Part shown: positions 14,891 to 16,510 of the stretch, one piece after another
Layout: each line of letters begins with the position of its first letter
How positions within the stretch are numbered: position 1 is the stretch's first letter
DNA from: an uncultured Anaerolineaceae bacterium
GTDB lineage: Bacteria > Chloroflexota > Anaerolineae > Anaerolineales > Anaerolineaceae
Assembly (NCBI GenBank): GCA_937890875.1
Contig: CALAEB010000351.1
Span: 1-16,510 of the forward strand
Direction: 5' to 3'
Length of the DNA stretch: 16,510 nt
Notes under the pieces: model-generated
Seen by the model: the letters and a program-made list of their open reading frames with translations, nothing else
What the model was told of the DNA's origin: nothing
Databases searched by the model: none
Program-made: the position numbers and the translations under genes

Positions 14891-15793
14891 TTAATCTCCT
14901 TCATATACCCATCTGCGTGAGATCGCGAATTGAATAATCGTCAGCAAGAATATAAATGCCCCGAAAACCAGGGCAGCCGCGGAAGCATATCCCATCTGGC
15001 TGCTGGAAAATGCTTTTTGCCAGATATAAAAGACAATGGTCCCGACGCCAAATCCGCGCCCGCCATCCGGGGTAAACATCTGCACTTCAACAAAAGTTTG
15101 AAGCGATCCGATAACGCCGACAATCATCAGATAAAAAGTTGTGGGCGTGATTAGCGGCAGGGTGATCTTAAAATACTGCTGCAGAGACGAAGCGCCGTCT
15201 ATCTGCGCAGCTTCATAATATGATCTGGGTACTGCCTTAAGCGCTGCAATATAATAAATGGATATAATTCCAATCATTTTCCACGAAATCATCAGGACAA
15301 TCATTCGTTTTGTCCATAATGGATCCCCCAGCCAATTGGGCGGATCCGCTACACCCAGCCCCCTGAGAAAATCGTTTATCAGGCCGTATTCAGAATTAAA
15401 AAGCCACTTCCATATGAGTGTGAGTGAGACCACTGAAGATATATAAGGCAGATAATAGATTGCCCGGAAAACCTTTTGGCCCAGGATGTTTTTATGGCAT
15501 GCGTAGCCAAAAAGCAGCGCAAAAACAATATAAATCGGCACCGGAATGAGCATGTATAAGGTATTTTGGAGAGCTTTCCAGAACTTTGGATCCGCGAATA
15601 ATCTGTCGTAATTTCGCAGCCCGACAAACATCTTTTTTTCAGATAATATATTCCAGTTTGTAAAGCTCGCGTAAACACAAACCGCAATCGGCAATAAGAA
15701 AAATACAATAAAATATAAAATAGAGGGGGTAACGAATAGCAGTCCCGCAATACCTTCCCTCTGTTTCAAACTGATTTTATGTTTTTTCATCAT
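14891..15793 (-). CDS. Carbohydrate ABC transporter permease, MalF/UgpA type
   Basis: The partner permease of the sugar importer. The 300 residues begin with a basic stretch, then GIAGLLFVTPSILYFIVFFL (14-33) as the first membrane segment, and SFTNWNILSEKKMFVGLRNY (43-62), the standard MalF-type first external loop. The EAA loop is YYEAAQIDGASSLQQYFKI (192-210). TPDGGRGFGVGTIVFYIW (241-258) and the C-terminal RRWVYEGD are also family features. Two adjacent ATGs (15793 and 15790) are possible; the ribosome site (AGAAAG) is weak. It lies downstream of the solute-binding protein gene after a 109-base gap that contains a hairpin. Confidence 0.93.
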   Translation of the reverse strand: MMKKHKISLKQREGIAGLLFVTPSILYFIVFFLLPIAVCVYASFTNWNILSEKKMFVGLRNYDRLFADPKFWKALQNTLYMLIPVPIYIVFALLFGYACHKNILGQKVFRAIYYLPYISSVVSLTLIWKWLFNSEYGLINDFLRGLGVADPPNWLGDPLWTKRMIVLMISWKMIGIISIYYIAALKAVPRSYYEAAQIDGASSLQQYFKITLPLITPTTFYLMIVGVIGSLQTFVEVQMFTPDGGRGFGVGTIVFYIWQKAFSSSQMGYASAAALVFGAFIFLLTIIQFAISRRWVYEGD

Positions 15794-15834
15794 TTACTTT
15801 CTGTATCTATACACCCGCAGAATTCGGAGAGCGG

Positions 15835-15871
15835 CAAAATACCGGAAAGTGGATCACCTGCCGATATTTGG
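15835..15871 (-). other. Hairpin between the binding-protein and permease genes
   Basis: CAAAATACCGG (15835-15845) and CCGATATTTGG (15861-15871) form an 11-position stem with one mismatch and one wobble, loop 15 bases; on the minus strand it continues toward TTTTGCC. Such structures after a binding-protein gene often protect its mRNA or end part of the transcripts, so that more binding protein than permease is made. That role is inferred. Confidence 0.35.
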
Positions 15872-15902
15872 CCGTTACAAAAAATTTACAAGCTTCCGAT
15901 CT

Positions 15903-16510
15903 TCAATCTGCCGAGTATTCTTTTTTCTGTTCAATGCTGTCGTCCAGCAATTGTTGAATAGTCGCCTTGATCGAAGTGCAGTACTCCTGCGCAGTCATTT
16001 CGCCATTGTATACCGCGGCGGTATTGGAGTTGAATTCCGCGAACCATTCCTGATTGAAGGTCCGTGACTGGGTAGCAAGCCGAGCGTGGTTTTCCAGAAT
16101 ATCAATGAGTACATCCTTGCCGGCAGGCGCATTTTCAAATGCACTGTATTCACCCGTTGCCATGTCTTTCAGCGTGGGAATCGCCTGACCATTTGTGTAT
16201 GCGATCCGCTGTGCTTCTTCGTTGAAAGCCAAATAGGCTGCCAGGTTGGCGGCAGCTTCCGGATAGGCAGTTGCCGAGGAAACAGCCAAGCCAGCGCTTC
16301 CAAACCAGATTTCACTCTCACCGACATTCGGACTTACCGGCCAGTTCATAACATCCCATTCAAAATTGGTATTTGCCCAAAGATCGCCGAAACTCCAAGA
16401 GCCTGTACCAATCATTGCAACTTTACCCTGCTTAAAGCGATCATAATCACTAAGGGCCTGGGTTTCGGAAGGGGTTGGAGCAACGCCATGAACCAGGCTG
16501 AGGTCTGCAG
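15903..16510 (-). CDS. Extracellular solute-binding protein of a sugar ABC transporter (C-terminal part)
   Basis: This is the sugar-capturing subunit of the importer, here the last 201 residues; the N-terminus with its signal or lipobox is outside the window. The frame is open from the right edge (ADLSLVHGVAPTPSE) to the stop at 15903. Typical family-1 binding-protein features are FKQGKVAMIGTGSW, in which the sequence around the methionine at 16415 is internal rather than a start, then WPVSPNVGESEIWFGSAGLA and AANLAAYLAFNEEAQRIAYT. The C-terminus ends with a lysine- and glutamate-rich helix. It is the first visible gene of the operon, with permeases and two glycosidases downstream. The ligand is unknown; given the GH43 and GH2 enzymes, a plant-type hemicellulose or pectin fragment is plausible. 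Confidence 0.92.
   Translation of the reverse strand, partial: ADLSLVHGVAPTPSETQALSDYDRFKQGKVAMIGTGSWSFGDLWANTNFEWDVMNWPVSPNVGESEIWFGSAGLAVSSATAYPEAAANLAAYLAFNEEAQRIAYTNGQAIPTLKDMATGEYSAFENAPAGKDVLIDILENHARLATQSRTFNQEWFAEFNSNTAAVYNGEMTAQEYCTSIKATIQQLLDDSIEQKKEYSAD

Noticed and set aside
1..16510. CRISPR arrays, tRNA genes, insertion sequences or prophage genes
   Set aside because: No regularly spaced repeats, cloverleaf-like segments, transposase motifs or phage proteins were seen on either strand.

Overview
The window is a stretch of bacterial chromosome with roughly balanced base composition and tightly packed genes. All confident genes except one are on the minus strand. The organism cannot be named from the sequence. 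The rpmH-rnpA-yidD cluster, the split P-protein glycine cleavage genes (gcvPA/gcvPB), a MalFG-type sugar importer and cytoplasmic glycosidases fit an anaerobic, sugar-using bacterium. The L34 sequence leans me weakly toward Chloroflexota (Anaerolineae-like), with Bacillota as the alternative; this is a low-confidence inference.

Left part (1-1942): the conserved rpmH, rnpA and yidD genes run leftward from a strong promoter at 1106-1134; yidD is cut by the window edge. dnaA, often the divergent neighbour of rpmH, is not here. In its place is a rightward GNAT acetyltransferase gene. The 450-base space between them holds the promoter, a long rpmH leader and an AT-rich inverted repeat with a DnaA-box-like word.

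Middle-left (1943-5640): a secreted protein of unknown family with three divergent cysteine-framed repeats is followed, in + coordinates, by a 470-base intergenic region. That region holds a triplicated short operator-like word, two strong hairpins and a possible 41-codon ORF between the hairpins. Next is pepA, an M17 leucyl aminopeptidase with its full metal-ligand set and its own promoter.

Middle (5640-9923): gcvH-gcvPA-gcvPB form a tightly coupled operon with its own promoter. gcvT is absent and there is no room for a glycine riboswitch in the short space upstream. Two long, nearly perfect hairpins lie between this operon and pepA. Upstream of gcvH is a small membrane protein of the aromatic acid exporter/FUSC type.

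Right part (9985-16510): a leftward sugar-utilisation operon encodes a solute-binding lipoprotein-type protein (C-terminal part only), two MalFG-type permeases, a four-domain GH43 enzyme and a GH2 enzyme, ending in a clear intrinsic terminator. No ATPase gene is seen. Both glycosidases lack signal peptides, so the model is import of an oligosaccharide followed by cytoplasmic cleavage. Most of the window is ordinary. The main novelty candidates are the repeat-containing secreted protein, the accessory domains of the GH43 enzyme, and the structured intergenic regions.
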